The notes beneath the pieces are model-generated. The model made no database searches, had not been told where the DNA came from, and saw only the letters and a program-made list of their open reading frames with translations. A stretch of DNA of 64,000 nt, from the NCBI RefSeq assembly GCF_000244895.1, contig NZ_CM001441.1, positions 1 to 64,000 on the forward strand, in the 5' to 3' direction. This stretch comes from Desulfosporosinus youngiae DSM 17734 (GTDB taxonomy: Bacteria > Bacillota > Desulfitobacteriia > Desulfitobacteriales > Desulfitobacteriaceae). Shown here one piece after another: positions 1-12,515 of the stretch. The stretch's first letter is position 1. The number at the start of each line of letters is the position of its first letter. Made by a program: the position numbers and the translations under genes.

Positions 1-18
1 GGCCACATAATTGCGGCC

Positions 19-153
19 TTAAACTGATAACTTCTTCCGACCCTTTAAACGACGGCGCTTTATAACATTTCGCCCCGTTGGCGTACTCATCCGACTTAAA
101 AAACCGTGAACACGCTTATGACGCCGATTCTTCGGTTGGTAGGTTCTCTTCAA
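19..153 (-). CDS. rpmH: 50S ribosomal protein L34
   Basis: A 44-residue, very basic protein that starts [14 protein letters not shown] and ends [11 protein letters not shown], the hallmark L34 sequence. L34 is part of the large ribosomal subunit. It starts at a TTG codon (151-153 on the minus strand) preceded by a good AAAGGAGGTG ribosome binding site. It points away from dnaA, the usual arrangement at clostridial and bacillar origins; rnpA would be expected next, just outside the window on the left. The gene is too short for most ORF cut-offs but the identification is firm. Confidence 0.97.
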   Translation of the reverse strand: MKRTYQPKNRRHKRVHGFLSRMSTPTGRNVIKRRRLKGRKKLSV

Positions 154-268
154 TTTAACGACACCTCCTTTATTTCAAACGAAAAGACATTCAATATCAA
201 TCAACAACATTACTTAGAGATTATACTCTAACGAATTTTGATCTGTCAAGCAAAGGACTTTGACATAG

Positions 269-464
269 TGTGGATAACTCTTCCGCCAAAAAGTTATCCA
301 CGTGTGAATAATTTTCTAAACCGACTATATTCCTGTTGATAACCCCAAGAAAACTTGATATTATAATTTTACAGTACCCGACGACGCAACAATTCGTGTT
401 TTCTTTTATTCACAACACGTAATTTGTTTAAGTTATCCACAAATGTGTATAAGTTTGTGTATAA
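269..464. other. oriC, upstream DnaA-box cluster
   Basis: The rpmH-dnaA intergenic region holds at least eight 9-mers close to the DnaA-box consensus TTATCCACA, on both strands. They are at 269-277 (minus, perfect), 294-302, 303-311 (minus), 334-342 (minus), 406-414, 433-441 (perfect), 444-452 (minus) and 456-464 (minus). The stretch is AT-rich. With the second cluster after dnaA it forms a bipartite origin like that of Bacillus subtilis. These boxes may also let DnaA repress its own promoter. A TATAAT at 362-367 could be a -10 box for dnaA, but I see no convincing -35. Confidence 0.88.
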
Positions 465-513
465 CTTTTTTATTGTCATTATTTTTTCATTTTTAGACAA
501 GGGAGGTCCGTCA

Positions 514-1875
514 ATGCCACCACAGCCGAACTCACTCCATTTATTGTGGCAGGAAACGCTGGGAAAACTAAAAAGTGAACTTTCTAAGCCAAGCTTTGAA
601 ACTTGGTTGAGTTCTACGCGACTTCTTAGTATTGATGGAGATACACTTGTCATTAGCGTTCCCAATGAATTTGCTAAGGATTGGTTGGAAAGTCGTTATG
701 CACCTATGATTCGTTCCTCTGTTCAATCTGTTTTAGGCCATTCGGTCAGTCTTCGTTTTATTTTACCCCCTGCGAGTGGTACTTATGGTGAGGATATCAT
801 TCAATCTGAGCTTATTCCTCCTTCAATACCTAAGCAAATTGAACCTATTTCAAATTTCCTGAATAACAAATATACCTTCGATACCTTTGTCATAGGTAAT
901 AGTAATCGTTTCGCACACGCAGCTTCATTGGCTGTAGCAGAATCCCCTGCTAAATCTTACAATCCTCTTTTTATTTATGGCGGGGTTGGTTTAGGAAAAA
1001 CTCATCTCATGCATGCTATAGGTCATCATGTCCTGCAAAGGTCGCCCAATACTAAAGTTATTTATGTTTCCAGCGAGAAGTTTACCAACGAATTAATTGA
1101 TTCAATCCGGGATGAGAACCCCGAAGAATTCCGCAATCATTACCGAAATGTTGATATTCTTCTGATCGATGATATTCAATTTTTAGCTGGCAAAGAGCGG
1201 ACTCAGGAAGAGTTTTTCCATACATTTAATGCACTTCATGAAGCTAATAAACAAATCATTATTTCTTCAGACCGCCCACCAAAAGAAATTCCAACCTTAG
1301 AAGACCGTTTACGTTCCCGTTTTGAATGGGGTTTAATCACTGATATTCAAGCACCTGATTTTGAAACCAGAATAGCCATTCTGCGCAAAAAGGCGAAAAT
1401 GGAAAATCTGCAAGTTCCTAATGAAGTGATGGTTTATATTGCTGACAAAATCCGTTCCAATATACGTGAACTTGAAGGAGCACTTATCCGGGTCATGGCC
1501 TTTGCCTCACTTAGTTCAATCCCTATAACCGCTGAAGTTGCCGTAGAAGCATTAAAAGATATTATTCCTGTTAATACTACTAAACAGATAACCATTGATA
1601 TAATCCAAGAATCTGTCGCAAGATTTTTTAACTTATCCCCTAATGATTTTAAAGCTAAAAAAAGAACCCGCGCCGTAGCATTCCCAAGACAAATTGCTAT
1701 GTACCTTTCCCGCCAGCTTACTGATTTCTCTTTACCTAAAATCGGAGAAGAATTTGGTGGCAGAGATCATACTACGGTTATGCATGCACACGATAAAATC
1801 ACACAGGCTTTGATTAACGATCCATTACTAGAGAAAAAAGTCAATGAAATCATTCAAAAGATTCAATCGGATTAG
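514..1875 (+). CDS. dnaA: chromosomal replication initiator DnaA
   Basis: 453-residue AAA+ ATPase that binds DnaA boxes and opens the origin. Visible parts: N-terminal domain I ([14 protein letters not shown]), a variable linker, Walker [10 protein letters not shown] near residues 156-164, Walker [10 protein letters not shown], sensor/arginine-finger region ([13 protein letters not shown]), and a C-terminal helix-turn-helix with the signature [11 protein letters not shown]. The ATG at 514 is preceded by GGGAGG at 501-506; an in-frame start 30 codons further up would run through DnaA boxes and gives a non-homologous leader, so it is rejected. Both flanks carry DnaA boxes. Length is normal for Firmicutes. 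Confidence 0.98.
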   Translation: MPPQPNSLHLLWQETLGKLKSELSKPSFETWLSSTRLLSIDGDTLVISVPNEFAKDWLESRYAPMIRSSVQSVLGHSVSLRFILPPASGTYGEDIIQSELIPPSIPKQIEPISNFLNNKYTFDTFVIGNSNRFAHAASLAVAESPAKSYNPLFIYGGVGLGKTHLMHAIGHHVLQRSPNTKVIYVSSEKFTNELIDSIRDENPEEFRNHYRNVDILLIDDIQFLAGKERTQEEFFHTFNALHEANKQIIISSDRPPKEIPTLEDRLRSRFEWGLITDIQAPDFETRIAILRKKAKMENLQVPNEVMVYIADKIRSNIRELEGALIRVMAFASLSSIPITAEVAVEALKDIIPVNTTKQITIDIIQESVARFFNLSPNDFKAKKRTRAVAFPRQIAMYLSRQLTDFSLPKIGEEFGGRDHTTVMHAHDKITQALINDPLLEKKVNEIIQKIQSD

Positions 1876-1896
1876 AAGTATTTAATGTTAATAACT

Positions 1897-2060
1897 TGTT
1901 GATAAAAGCTTAAAAAAATTTGTATGTGGACACGTGGATAATATCATCCGTTTGTCCACAACTTTTTCAACATCTCTTTTATCAGCAGTTTAGTTATGTC
2001 TATAGACTTATGCACATATTGACAAGCAATACTACTACAACTACTATCTATTATCTTATT
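1897..2060. other. oriC, downstream DnaA boxes and DNA-unwinding region
   Basis: The 235-bp dnaA-dnaN gap contains DnaA-box-like 9-mers at 1897-1905 (minus), 1933-1941 (minus), 1952-1960 and 2008-2016. About 15 bp after the last box lies a run of CTA triplets (CTA CTA CAA CTA CTA, then T and CTA, 2032-2050), followed by a very AT-rich stretch. Read 3'-5' on the other strand these are GAT triplets, the pattern described as the DnaA-trio that guides single-strand loading of DnaA in Bacillus subtilis. A 64-codon open frame here is dismissed as chance. Confidence 0.75.
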
Positions 2061-2110
2061 AATGATAATCCCAGTTTAGAACAAGGAGATCAAAGGAAGG
2101 GAAGCTTATT

Positions 2111-3214
2111 ATGAAAATCTTTTGCTCAAAAGATGCACTGCTTTCTGGTGTAAATGCTGTTCAAAGGGCCGTATCTAACAAAAATCCATTACCTGTACTT
2201 CAAGGAATTTTAATTCAGGCTGAAAACCAGTCTTTACAATTTGCGGCTACTGATCTTGAAATAGGAATCCGTTGTGACGTTCCGGCTCAAGTTACTGAAG
2301 AGGGAACAATGATTGTTCCTGCTAAACTTTTTACGGAAGTTGTTCGTAAATTACCCGATACGACCATTTCATTAGAAGAACGGGATCAGGCAATTACAAT
2401 TTGTTATCACCAGTCAAAAATTGTCCTAAACGGCTATGACCCTGAAGAATTCCCCTTGCTTCCGGATCTTATAGAACCTTTATCATTTTCCTTGCCCACA
2501 ATGATCTTCAAAAATATGATCAGACAGACTATCTTCTCTTGTGCTGCTGAAGAAAACAGACCAGTTTTTAATGGCATACTTTTGCAGATTGAGAACTCAA
2601 CGATTCGCTTAGTAGCTACGGATACACATCGATTAGCTTATATTATTTCAGAAATAACAAATTCCGAAGAAACCAAATTCAGTGGAATTATTCCTTCTAA
2701 AACTCTATCAGAAATCTATCGCTTACTAAGAGACGAAGATGAAGACTTAATGATCAGTTATAGTAATAATCAAGTAGTGTTTCAATTTGGGTCTATATAT
2801 TTAGTTTCACGGCTAATTGAAGGCCAATTTCCCAACTATAAACAAGTAATTCCTCAAACATGTGAAACAAAAGTATATTTAGCTGTAAGAGAATTTCTTG
2901 ACGCTGTAGAAAGAGCTTCCTTGTTGTCCCGTGATAAGAGCAGTGCTAATATTGTAAGGATAAATGTCGAAAATAATGAGTTGAGAATTGATCAAACAAC
3001 TGAGTTAGGCAAAATATCTGAGCAGATTAGCGTAGAAATGGAAGGTAAAGATGTAAGAATCGCTTTTAATGCTAAATTCCTGATTGACGCTTTAAAAGTT
3101 ATAGATAGTGAACGCATTTTATTTGAATTATCCGGACCATTTAGCCCAGGAGTAATGCGTCCTTCAGATAATCCAAATTATATTTATCTTGTGCTGCCTG
3201 TAAGAACGTCCTAA
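2111..3214 (+). CDS. dnaN: DNA polymerase III beta subunit (sliding clamp)
   Basis: 367 residues, normal length for a beta clamp. The N-terminus MKIFCSKDALLSGVNAVQRA and motifs such as NPLPVLQGILI, LVATDTHRLA and the C-terminal LPVRTS are typical. The clamp is a ring-shaped dimer that tethers DNA polymerase to DNA and recruits partners. The ATG at 2111 follows a GGAAGGG ribosome binding site. It sits just downstream of the origin and 8 bp before recF, so the two are likely co-transcribed. Confidence 0.97.
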   Translation: MKIFCSKDALLSGVNAVQRAVSNKNPLPVLQGILIQAENQSLQFAATDLEIGIRCDVPAQVTEEGTMIVPAKLFTEVVRKLPDTTISLEERDQAITICYHQSKIVLNGYDPEEFPLLPDLIEPLSFSLPTMIFKNMIRQTIFSCAAEENRPVFNGILLQIENSTIRLVATDTHRLAYIISEITNSEETKFSGIIPSKTLSEIYRLLRDEDEDLMISYSNNQVVFQFGSIYLVSRLIEGQFPNYKQVIPQTCETKVYLAVREFLDAVERASLLSRDKSSANIVRINVENNELRIDQTTELGKISEQISVEMEGKDVRIAFNAKFLIDALKVIDSERILFELSGPFSPGVMRPSDNPNYIYLVLPVRTS

Positions 3215-3222
3215 CTGAAACT

Positions 3223-4317
3223 ATGATGATAAATAATATTAGCCTGCAAAATTTTCGTAATTATGTAGACGAATCTATCCAATTTATGCCTGGGACAAAT
3301 ATATTAATAGGAGATAATGGCCAGGGGAAAACAAATATTATTGAAGGCATCTATTATCTTTTAACAGGTAAATCTTACAGAGTTCACCGAGAACAAGAAC
3401 TCTTGCGTTGGGAGCAAAATGAGTTTCATCTTTATGGAGAATTTATCCTGAATAAAAACAAAGTATATTTAGAAAGTCATTATAAAAACAGGAAAAAAAT
3501 GGTTAGAATCAATCAAGTATCATGTCAGCGCTTGTCAGATTTTGTAGGTACGATTAACGTAATCTTCTTTTCTCCGGATGACCTTGTTATGATTAAAGGA
3601 GGGCCTTCGGAAAGAAGAAGATTTTTAGACTTACATATTGCCCAAATGCGTCCGGGACATGTAAGCCTTCTTAATGCTTATAATAAAGTGATTCAACAGA
3701 AAGGTGCTTTACTAAAGTCATATACAGAAAAACACTTTAAATACTCTCAGATACAACTTTGGAATGAACAAATTATTGAGTTAGGCAAAAAAATTATTTT
3801 GAACAGAGCAGACTTGACACAACGTTTACAGGATGCAGCGAACCCTATTTATAAAAGCCTGACATCAAACAAAGAAAAATTACAGGTTCATTATAATGCT
3901 TTAGGCAAGAAAACTGCGGCTGAGGCTATCTCCGAATTTTCAAAATTGATGGATGAAAAGCTGGAACAAGAAATAGACCGGCAACTAATTCTTGTCGGAC
4001 CCCATCGTGATGATCTTCAAATCCTTCTTGATGGTAAGCCGGGACGACTTTATGCATCACAAGGGCAGCAGCGTTCCTTAGTCCTAAGTTTAAAACTAGC
4101 GGAGTTAGAACTGATACAACAAGAAAAAGGGGAATATCCCCTTCTTTTACTCGATGATGTGTTGTCTGAATTGGATCGTTTTAGGAGAGACTACTTAATA
4201 AGGTTTATTGAATCTTCCCGAATACAAACTCTCATCACTATGACAAGTGCAGATAATCACCTGGACTCAGGAACCCTTTACAGTGTTAAACAAGGCCATA
4301 TAAGGAGGGAAACTTAA
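3223..4317 (+). CDS. recF: DNA replication and repair protein RecF
   Basis: 364-residue SMC-like ATPase that helps load RecA at gaps and aids fork recovery. Walker A is GDNGQGKTN near residues 30-38, the signature motif is YASQGQQRSLVLSLKLAE, and Walker B is LLLLDDVLSELD. The start ATG at 3223 is followed at once by a second ATG (3226); neither has a clear ribosome binding site, so translation may be coupled to dnaN, which stops 8 bp upstream. In many Firmicutes a small S4-domain gene (yaaA) lies between dnaN and recF; it is absent here. Confidence 0.96.
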   Translation: MMINNISLQNFRNYVDESIQFMPGTNILIGDNGQGKTNIIEGIYYLLTGKSYRVHREQELLRWEQNEFHLYGEFILNKNKVYLESHYKNRKKMVRINQVSCQRLSDFVGTINVIFFSPDDLVMIKGGPSERRRFLDLHIAQMRPGHVSLLNAYNKVIQQKGALLKSYTEKHFKYSQIQLWNEQIIELGKKIILNRADLTQRLQDAANPIYKSLTSNKEKLQVHYNALGKKTAAEAISEFSKLMDEKLEQEIDRQLILVGPHRDDLQILLDGKPGRLYASQGQQRSLVLSLKLAELELIQQEKGEYPLLLLDDVLSELDRFRRDYLIRFIESSRIQTLITMTSADNHLDSGTLYSVKQGHIRRET

Positions 4318-4578
4318 TTGTATATCCATCTTGGCGGAGATGTCTTAATAAAAAAGGATAACATCGTTGCCATAATCGATTTAGAGATGGCAAAGGTAGG
4401 GCAAATAAACCAAATATTTTTAGATAACATGAAAAAGCATTATAAAAATATCCGTTATATATCTGAAAAAGGAAGAGAAAAGACGTTGATTGTGACAACT
4501 AATGATTTGTTTTTTTCTCCGATTTCTTCGGTAACTTTATATAAACGTTCATTTATAGGAATTGGAAATGATACCTAA
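4318..4578 (+). CDS. remB: RemB/YaaB-type DUF370 regulator
   Basis: 86 residues beginning MYIHLGGDVLIKKDNIVAI, which matches the DUF370 family (YaaB/RemB), small regulators linked in Bacillus subtilis to biofilm-matrix genes. The gene starts with TTG directly after the recF stop codon, with AGGAGG about ten bases upstream inside recF, so translation is tightly coupled. Position between recF and gyrB is the conserved one. Its exact targets in clostridia are not known. Confidence 0.87.
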   Translation: MYIHLGGDVLIKKDNIVAIIDLEMAKVGQINQIFLDNMKKHYKNIRYISEKGREKTLIVTTNDLFFSPISSVTLYKRSFIGIGNDT

Positions 4579-4602
4579 GTCTTGAGATGAATTTGTTATA
4601 AA

Positions 4603-4631
4603 TTGATCCGTTTAAAGATTTAGTGTACAAT
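4603..4631 (+). promoter_or_regulatory. candidate gyrB promoter
   Basis: TTGATC (4603-4608), a 17-bp spacer and TACAAT (4626-4631) fit a sigma-A promoter. It would give a leader of about 235 nt before gyrB that contains the hairpins described at 4768-4853. Confidence 0.5.
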
Positions 4632-4767
4632 AATAAGGTTGAAGGTATTTTTTGGTACAAGTCATAATGTATAAATAACACTAATCAGGATGAAGGATTT
4701 CTTATTTGAGTCATGCTGATTAATGACCAACGTTTAAATGTAACTATGGTAATTGCCAGTCAAATTC

Positions 4768-4853
4768 GGCCATCATGGTGTCTTGTTATCATGATACTTT
4801 TCTAAACTCGGACATCTCTGTTCGAGTTATGGCCATCTCTTGGCTTTAACCAA
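4768..4853 (+). promoter_or_regulatory. hairpin-rich gyrB leader
   Basis: The gyrB leader holds an 8-bp hairpin (CTCGGACA / TGTTCGAG, 4807-4826, loop TCTC). It is framed by GGCCAT (4768-4773) and ATGGCC (4829-4834), which can pair with each other, and is followed by a second hairpin (CTTGG / CCAAG, 4838-4853) just before the AGGAGG ribosome binding site. A similar hairpin with the same flanking ATGnCCATC occurs at 35569-35600. The function is unknown; a regulatory leader or a dispersed small repeat are both possible. Confidence 0.4.
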
Positions 4854-4862
4854 GTTCTATAG

Positions 4863-6809
<1,947 letters not shown>

Positions 6810-6823
6810 AGGAGTGCTCATTC

Positions 6824-9304
6824 ATGGCAGATGAACTAACGGGGGGGAAAGTCCTTCCTATCGAAATTGCGGAAGAAATGCGAAAATCATTTATCGATTA
6901 TTCGATGAGTGTTATCGTTAGCCGTGCTTTGCCTGATGTCAGAGACGGGCTCAAACCGGTGCATCGCAGAATACTATATACTCTTCATGAGTTGGGTCTG
7001 ACTCCTAACAAACCATATAGTAAGTCCGCACGTCTTGTTGGGGATTGCATGGGGAAATTTCACCCCCATGGGGATTCTTCGATTTATGATGCGGTTGTGC
7101 GTCTGGCGCAGGATTTTGCCAGCCGCTATCCACTGGTTGACGGCCATGGAAACTTTGGTTCAATTGATGGAGACTCTGCCGCGGCTATGCGTTACACTGA
7201 GTTGCGTATGGCCAAATTGGCGACCTATATGCTGGCCGATATCGATAAAGATACTGTGGATTTTGACCTCAACTATGATGAGAAACAAGAAGAACCTACC
7301 GTATTGCCCTCTAAATTTCCAAATTTGCTTGTGAACGGTTCATCTGGAATTGCCGTTGGCATGGCCACGAATATTCCGCCTCATAACTTATCGGAAGTTA
7401 TCGAAGCTACAATTGCTTTGATGACCAATCCTGAGTTATCAATTGATGAGCTGATGAACTATGTAAAAGGTCCGGATTTTCCGACAGGCGGAACGATCAT
7501 GGGACACGAAGGAATTATATCTGCTTATAAAACCGGCAGAGGTTCGATAAAAATACGATCCAAAACTCAGATTGAACCCATGGAGAAGTCTGGTAAAAAC
7601 CGTATTATCGTCACAGAAATTCCTTTTATGGTCAATAAAGCTCGTATGATAGAAAAAATAGCCGACCTTGTCCGTGACAAGAAACTTGATGGAATTACCG
7701 ACCTAAGGGACGAATCTGACCGATCAGGAATGCGTATAGTCATCGAGTTAAGACGTGATGTAAATCCAAAGATTATTTTAAATCAGCTTTATAAACATAC
7801 CCAGTTAGAAGATACCTTTGGCGTAAATATGCTGGCTTTAGTCAATGGCCAGCCGAGAACCCTCACCCTTAAGGATATGATTCATTATTTTATTGAACAT
7901 CAAAAGGATGTTATTGTCCGAAGAACTAAATTTGAACTCAATAAAGCGGAAGCTGAAGCCCATATTATCGAGGGACTAAGGATTGCGCTGGATCATATTG
8001 ATGAAGTTATCGAGACGATTCGTTCTTCAAAGGATGAATCCACGGCCAGGGAAAACCTCATAAGCCGGTTTGGCTTAAGTGAAAAACAGGCCCAAGCTAT
8101 TGTTGATATGAGGTTAAAGCGCCTGACCGGCTTAGAACGGGAAAAACTGGAAAATCAATATCAGGAATTAATGAATACGATTGCTTATCTGAAATCAGTT
8201 CTGGCTTCGGAAGCTATGGTTATTGGGATTGTTAAGACCGAACTGGAAGAGATTAATCGCAAATTTGGAGATGCCCGTAGGACAATGGTCACGATCGATG
8301 TCAGTAGAATGGACGTTGAAGATCTTATTGCCGTAGAGGATGTCGTTGTTACTGTAACACATTATGGATATATTAAGCGATTGCCTCTAAATACCTATAA
8401 GAGCCAGAATCGGGGAGGCAAAGGGGTTCATGGGATGGCTACCAAAGAACAAGACTTTGTAGAACATCTCTTTACTACGACAACCCATCACTACATTCTT
8501 TTCTTCACATCACAGGGAAAAGTGTATCGATTAAAAGCCTATGAAATTCCCGAAGCCAGTCGTACAGGTAAGGGAACTGCTGTCATAAACCTTTTAAATT
8601 TAGGTGAGCACGAAATGATTACGGCAGTCATGGCAATTAAAGATTATAGTCCTGATTTCTTCCTTATAACCGCTACTAAAAGAGGAATTATGAAGAAGAC
8701 AGCATTGCAGGAATATGATTCATCCCGAAAAGATGGTTTAATTGCTCTGACCCTGGATGAAGGAGATGAGCTTATCGGTGTGAAGCTAACCCAAGGGTTA
8801 GATGATATTCTTCTGGCAACAAAACATGGAATAGCTATTCGTTTTCCGGAGTCTGATGTGCGTTATATGGGACGCACAGCTCGTGGAGTGAAAGGAATAA
8901 AGCTTGAAGAAAATGATGTTGTTGTCGGTATGGACGTCATTGGTAATGAAGGAGAACTCTTAACAATGAGTGAAAACGGATTTGCCAAGCGCACAGATTT
9001 AAAGGAATTCCGTGTTCAAGGACGTGGCGGCAGAGGGGTCATTGTCATGAAATTGAATGCCAAAACGGGAACCTTAGTTGGAATTAAAGTTGTACAAGTT
9101 GAAGATGAGTTGATGGTGATAACGAATAATGGAATTATGCTTCGTATTCCCGTTTCGAGCATTTCAAATCAAGGACGTTCTGCACAAGGGGTTTTAGCTA
9201 TGCGCACCAATGATAATAGCAGTGTTGTGGCAATTGCTAAGGTTCTGATGAGTGATGAAGAAATTATTGGAGAAGGTGATAATCCTGAGAATCTAGAAGA
9301 ATAG
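6824..9304 (+). CDS. gyrA: DNA gyrase subunit A
   Basis: 826-residue breakage-reunion subunit of gyrase. The active-site tyrosine lies in [11 protein letters not shown]. The quinolone-resistance region reads [17 protein letters not shown], that is, the usual serine and aspartate are present, as in a drug-sensitive enzyme. The C-terminal beta-pinwheel carries the GyrA box QGRGGRGVI plus several repeats of the same kind. ATG at 6824 has an AAAGGAGTG ribosome binding site. Together with gyrB it forms an A2B2 enzyme. Confidence 0.97.
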   Translation: MADELTGGKVLPIEIAEEMRKSFIDYSMSVIVSRALPDVRDGLKPVHRRILYTLHELGLTPNKPYSKSARLVGDCMGKFHPHGDSSIYDAVVRLAQDFASRYPLVDGHGNFGSIDGDSAAAMRYTELRMAKLATYMLADIDKDTVDFDLNYDEKQEEPTVLPSKFPNLLVNGSSGIAVGMATNIPPHNLSEVIEATIALMTNPELSIDELMNYVKGPDFPTGGTIMGHEGIISAYKTGRGSIKIRSKTQIEPMEKSGKNRIIVTEIPFMVNKARMIEKIADLVRDKKLDGITDLRDESDRSGMRIVIELRRDVNPKIILNQLYKHTQLEDTFGVNMLALVNGQPRTLTLKDMIHYFIEHQKDVIVRRTKFELNKAEAEAHIIEGLRIALDHIDEVIETIRSSKDESTARENLISRFGLSEKQAQAIVDMRLKRLTGLEREKLENQYQELMNTIAYLKSVLASEAMVIGIVKTELEEINRKFGDARRTMVTIDVSRMDVEDLIAVEDVVVTVTHYGYIKRLPLNTYKSQNRGGKGVHGMATKEQDFVEHLFTTTTHHYILFFTSQGKVYRLKAYEIPEASRTGKGTAVINLLNLGEHEMITAVMAIKDYSPDFFLITATKRGIMKKTALQEYDSSRKDGLIALTLDEGDELIGVKLTQGLDDILLATKHGIAIRFPESDVRYMGRTARGVKGIKLEENDVVVGMDVIGNEGELLTMSENGFAKRTDLKEFRVQGRGGRGVIVMKLNAKTGTLVGIKVVQVEDELMVITNNGIMLRIPVSSISNQGRSAQGVLAMRTNDNSSVVAIAKVLMSDEEIIGEGDNPENLEE

Positions 9305-9312
9305 TACTAAAA

Positions 9313-9341
9313 TTGACAAATTTCGCGCAAGGTGTTACCAT
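9313..9341 (+). promoter_or_regulatory. candidate pdxST promoter
   Basis: TTGACA (9313-9318), 17-bp spacer and TACCAT (9336-9341), with a TG dinucleotide at the extended -10 position, in the 91-bp gap between gyrA and pdxS. Confidence 0.6.
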
Positions 9342-9395
9342 ACTGGAATTAGAAAACATTACATCGAACTAACAAATTTTTAGGAGGAACTATTA

Positions 9396-10280
9396 ATGAC
9401 TGATATTGGCTCATTTAAAGTAAAATCAGGACTTGCCGAAATGTTAAAAGGCGGCGTTATTATGGATGTAACGACCCCTGAGCAGGCTATTATTGCAGAA
9501 GAGGCTGGAGCATGTGCAGTAATGGCTCTGGAGCGTGTTCCTTCTGATATACGTGCTGAAGGTGGAGTAGCGAGAATGGCTGATCCATCGATCATTCAGA
9601 ATATAATGGCTGTGGTTTCTATTCCTGTTATGGCAAAAGCTCGTATAGGACATTTTGTTGAAGCAAGAATTTTAGAAGCTCTAGGTGCGGATTATATTGA
9701 TGAATCTGAAGTATTGACACCTGCAGATGATGCTTATCATATTAATAAACATGACTTTAAAGTACCCTTTGTTTGCGGCTGCCGCAATCTGGGTGAAGCA
9801 TTGCGCCGGATCGGAGAAGGGGCTGCTATGATCCGTACCAAAGGGGAACCTGGGACAGGTAATGTTGTTGAAGCGGTTCGGCATATGCGTACAGTAATGA
9901 GCGAGATTCGTGCTTTAACGTTAATGCCTAAAGAGGAACTTATGACAGCTGCCAAAGATATGGGTGCTCCTTATGATTTGGTTCTTTATGTGGCAGAGCA
10001 TGGAAAACTGCCCGTTGTAAACTTCGCTGCAGGAGGTATTGCTACTCCGGCTGATGCAGCTTTGATGATGCAGCTAGGCGTAGATGGTATTTTTGTCGGT
10101 TCGGGAATCTTTAAATCAGGGGATCCCAAAGCACGGGCGAAGGCGATTGTTATGGCAACAACTCACTATAAAGATGCAAAATTACTTGCGGAAATTTCCA
10201 AAGATTTAGGACAACCTATGTCAGGAATTGAAATTTCGACATTGGCCGAATCCCAGCGTATGCAAGAACGGGGTTGGTAA
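9396..10280 (+). CDS. pdxS: pyridoxal 5'-phosphate synthase subunit PdxS
   Basis: 294 residues, the standard length. PdxS builds pyridoxal phosphate from ribose 5-phosphate, glyceraldehyde 3-phosphate and ammonia. The sequence shows the highly conserved core: [44 protein letters not shown] and the phosphate-binding [16 protein letters not shown] and [10 protein letters not shown]. It forms a 12-mer that docks with the glutaminase PdxT encoded immediately downstream. A clear AGGAGG site precedes the ATG. Confidence 0.98.
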   Translation: MTDIGSFKVKSGLAEMLKGGVIMDVTTPEQAIIAEEAGACAVMALERVPSDIRAEGGVARMADPSIIQNIMAVVSIPVMAKARIGHFVEARILEALGADYIDESEVLTPADDAYHINKHDFKVPFVCGCRNLGEALRRIGEGAAMIRTKGEPGTGNVVEAVRHMRTVMSEIRALTLMPKEELMTAAKDMGAPYDLVLYVAEHGKLPVVNFAAGGIATPADAALMMQLGVDGIFVGSGIFKSGDPKARAKAIVMATTHYKDAKLLAEISKDLGQPMSGIEISTLAESQRMQERGW

Positions 10281-10282
10281 GA

Positions 10283-10861
10283 ATGAAAAAGCGTGTTGGC
10301 GTATTGGCACTGCAAGGTGCTTTTCGCGAGCACCGGCAGGTTCTGGAACAATTGGGTTGCGAAGTTGTAGAAGTGCGTAAAACAAGTGATCTTGATGGAA
10401 TACAGGGTCTTATTATTCCGGGTGGGGAAAGTACAACCATTGGTAAACTCCTGAGAATAGATGAGATGGGTGAAAAAATTAAGGAGCTTGGCGCTAAGGA
10501 TATGCCTATTTTCGGAACTTGCGCAGGTATGATATTACTTAGTAAAACTATTGTGAATAGTGAACAGTATTGTTTAAACCTTATGGATACAGTAGTAGAA
10601 CGAAATGCATTCGGAAGACAGGTAGCAAGTTTTGAAACGGATCTTTCAGTACCTGCTTTAGGTCATAAACCCTTACGTGCCGTTTTTATCCGGGCACCAT
10701 ACCTTAGGGAAGTCGCGCCGAATGTGGGTATATTGGCAGAATATGATGGCAAAATTGTCTTTGTGAGACAAGGAAATTTATTGGCCAGTGCGTTTCATCC
10801 GGAACTTACTCCGGATCATAGAGTTCATCAGTATTTTTTGAACATGATCGATGAACATTAA
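10283..10861 (+). CDS. pdxT: pyridoxal 5'-phosphate synthase glutaminase PdxT
   Basis: 192-residue class I glutamine amidotransferase that supplies ammonia to PdxS. The nucleophile cysteine is in FGTCAGM, the oxyanion region is [10 protein letters not shown], and the catalytic His/Glu lie in [12 protein letters not shown]. The ATG at 10283 ([12 protein letters not shown]) is preferred over an upstream in-frame GTG that overlaps pdxS. It begins 2 bp after the pdxS stop codon, so the two are translated together. Confidence 0.97.
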   Translation: MKKRVGVLALQGAFREHRQVLEQLGCEVVEVRKTSDLDGIQGLIIPGGESTTIGKLLRIDEMGEKIKELGAKDMPIFGTCAGMILLSKTIVNSEQYCLNLMDTVVERNAFGRQVASFETDLSVPALGHKPLRAVFIRAPYLREVAPNVGILAEYDGKIVFVRQGNLLASAFHPELTPDHRVHQYFLNMIDEH

Positions 10862-10902
10862 GCAAAAACAGAACATGTTCTAGACATGGGAGGGTTTTTA
10901 GT

Positions 10903-12168
10903 ATGTTGGATATCAAGTTTGTTCGTAATAATCCTCAAGTGATTAAGGAAGCATTAGAAAAGCGTCATGTTTCCATTAGCCTTGATCACTTCTTGAAACA
11001 AGAAGAAGAAAGGCGAAAACTTCTTTTTGAAGTTGAGACTTTAAAAGCCCGTCGTAATTCAGTTTCTGAGGAAGTTGGGCATCTCAAGAAAAAAGGAAAG
11101 GATGCCGAAAGTCTCGTTTTAGAAATGAGAGAAGTCGGTCAAGCCATTAAAAACTTAGAGGAAAAAACAGCTAACGTCGTACGAGAAATGGAAAAAGTAC
11201 TTTATGAAATTCCAAACATACCTCACACTTCTGTGCCGGTAGGTTCAGACGAGAATGCCAATGTTCAAGTTCGCAGTTGGGGAACTCCCCGTGTTTTTGA
11301 GTTTGAGCCGAAAGCTCACTATGAGGTTGGCGAAAAACTGGATATTTTTGATTTTGTCAGAGCCGGTAAAGTAACCGGCACTCGTTTTACCTTTTATAAA
11401 GGGTTAGGTGCTAAGCTGGAACGGTCTCTTATTTCTTTTATGCTTGATCGTCACACAGCTAACGGATATACGGAAATTCTCCCTCCTTATATGGTTAATC
11501 GTGCCTCTATGATGGGAACAGGCCAACTGCCAAAATTTGAAGATGATGCCTTTAAGATTGTCGGAACAGACTATTTCTTAATTCCTACGGCAGAGGTTCC
11601 TGTAACGAATCTCTATCGTGAAGAAATATTAGATGGCAGTCGATTGCCGATTCATCATTGCGCATACAGTTCATGTTTTCGTTCGGAGGCCGGTTCAGCA
11701 GGAAGGGATACGCGGGGACTAATTCGCCAACACCAATTCAATAAAGTAGAACTGGTAAAGTTCTCGCTTCCTGAGAATTCCTATGAGGAACTTGAGTCAC
11801 TGACAAGGGATGCCGAAAGCATTCTTCAGGAGCTGGAACTACCCTATAGGGTTATGGCATTATCGACGGGAGATCTCGGCTTTTCATCTGCTAAAACCTA
11901 TGATCTGGAAGTATGGCTGCCCAGCTTTAATACATATAGGGAAATCTCTTCCTGCAGTAACTTTGAAGATTTCCAAGCACGTCGGGCAAACATTCGTTTT
12001 CGCAGAGGACCTAAGGGTAAACCGGAGTTTATTCATACATTGAATGGCAGCGGTTTAGCAATCGGACGCACAGTTGCGGCTATTATGGAAAATTACCAGG
12101 AAAAAGACGGTAGGGTACGTGTTCCTAAAGCATTGCTCCCATATATGGGCGTGGAATATATCGGATAA
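10903..12168 (+). CDS. serS: seryl-tRNA synthetase
   Basis: 421-residue class II synthetase that charges tRNA-Ser. The N-terminal coiled-coil arm (about residues 25-105, rich in E/K/R) contacts the long variable arm of tRNA-Ser. The catalytic domain carries motif 2 ([21 protein letters not shown]) and motif 3 ([18 protein letters not shown]). The start has a GGGAGG site. No T-box leader fits in the 41-bp gap after pdxT, so it is probably transcribed with pdxST. tRNA-Ser genes lie directly downstream. Confidence 0.97.
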   Translation: MLDIKFVRNNPQVIKEALEKRHVSISLDHFLKQEEERRKLLFEVETLKARRNSVSEEVGHLKKKGKDAESLVLEMREVGQAIKNLEEKTANVVREMEKVLYEIPNIPHTSVPVGSDENANVQVRSWGTPRVFEFEPKAHYEVGEKLDIFDFVRAGKVTGTRFTFYKGLGAKLERSLISFMLDRHTANGYTEILPPYMVNRASMMGTGQLPKFEDDAFKIVGTDYFLIPTAEVPVTNLYREEILDGSRLPIHHCAYSSCFRSEAGSAGRDTRGLIRQHQFNKVELVKFSLPENSYEELESLTRDAESILQELELPYRVMALSTGDLGFSSAKTYDLEVWLPSFNTYREISSCSNFEDFQARRANIRFRRGPKGKPEFIHTLNGSGLAIGRTVAAIMENYQEKDGRVRVPKALLPYMGVEYIG

Positions 12169-12237
12169 GCTCAGCTATGTGCCCGGTGTTTTATAGTTAA
12201 TAAATAAAGAATGTTAAAAAATAGTAGGCAATAATAG

Positions 12238-12266
12238 TTGAATTTTCCGAGTGTATGTGTTATGCT
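12238..12266 (+). promoter_or_regulatory. candidate tRNA promoter
   Basis: TTGAAT (12238-12243), 17-bp spacer, TATGCT (12261-12266), ending about 20 bp before the tRNA-Ser(TGA) gene. Confidence 0.55.
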
Positions 12267-12285
12267 TTTATTCGGTCATTTACTT

Positions 12286-12375
12286 GGAGGGGTGTTCGAG
12301 TGGTTTATGGACCCGGTCTTGAAAACCGGTGACTTCGCAAGGGGTCCGTGGGTTCGAATCCCACCCCCTCCGCCA
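12286..12375 (+). tRNA. tRNA-Ser (anticodon TGA)
   Basis: 90-nt class II tRNA with a long variable arm. Acceptor stem GGAGGGG pairs with CCCCTCC, the discriminator is G, and CCA is encoded. The anticodon loop CTTGAAA has anticodon TGA. The T arm contains GGGTTCGAATCCC. Confidence 0.95.
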
Positions 12376-12396
12376 TAAGTGATAGGTAACCATTGT

Positions 12397-12473
12397 GCGC
12401 TTGTAGTTCAGCTGGATAGAGCGTCAGACTTCGAATCTGAATGTCGGGGGTTCGAATCCCTCCGAGCGCACCA
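12397..12473 (+). tRNA. tRNA-Arg (anticodon TCG)
   Basis: 77-nt tRNA. Acceptor GCGCTTG pairs with CGAGCGC, discriminator A and encoded CCA. Anticodon stem-loop TCAGA-CTTCGAA-TCTGA gives anticodon TCG. It lies 21 bp after tRNA-Ser and is likely in the same transcript. Confidence 0.95.
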
Positions 12474-12515
12474 ATTAAAATATCACATTTAGCCACAGTA
12501 AATAAGTTTAAATTA

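Noticed and set aside
424-513. Upstream extension of dnaA by 30 codons
   Set aside because: It runs through DnaA boxes and encodes an unrelated hydrophobic leader; the ATG at 514 has a good ribosome binding site and the conserved N-terminus.
1920-2114. 64-codon open frame between dnaA and dnaN
   Set aside because: It covers DnaA boxes and CTA triplets of the origin and has low-complexity threonine runs; not a gene.
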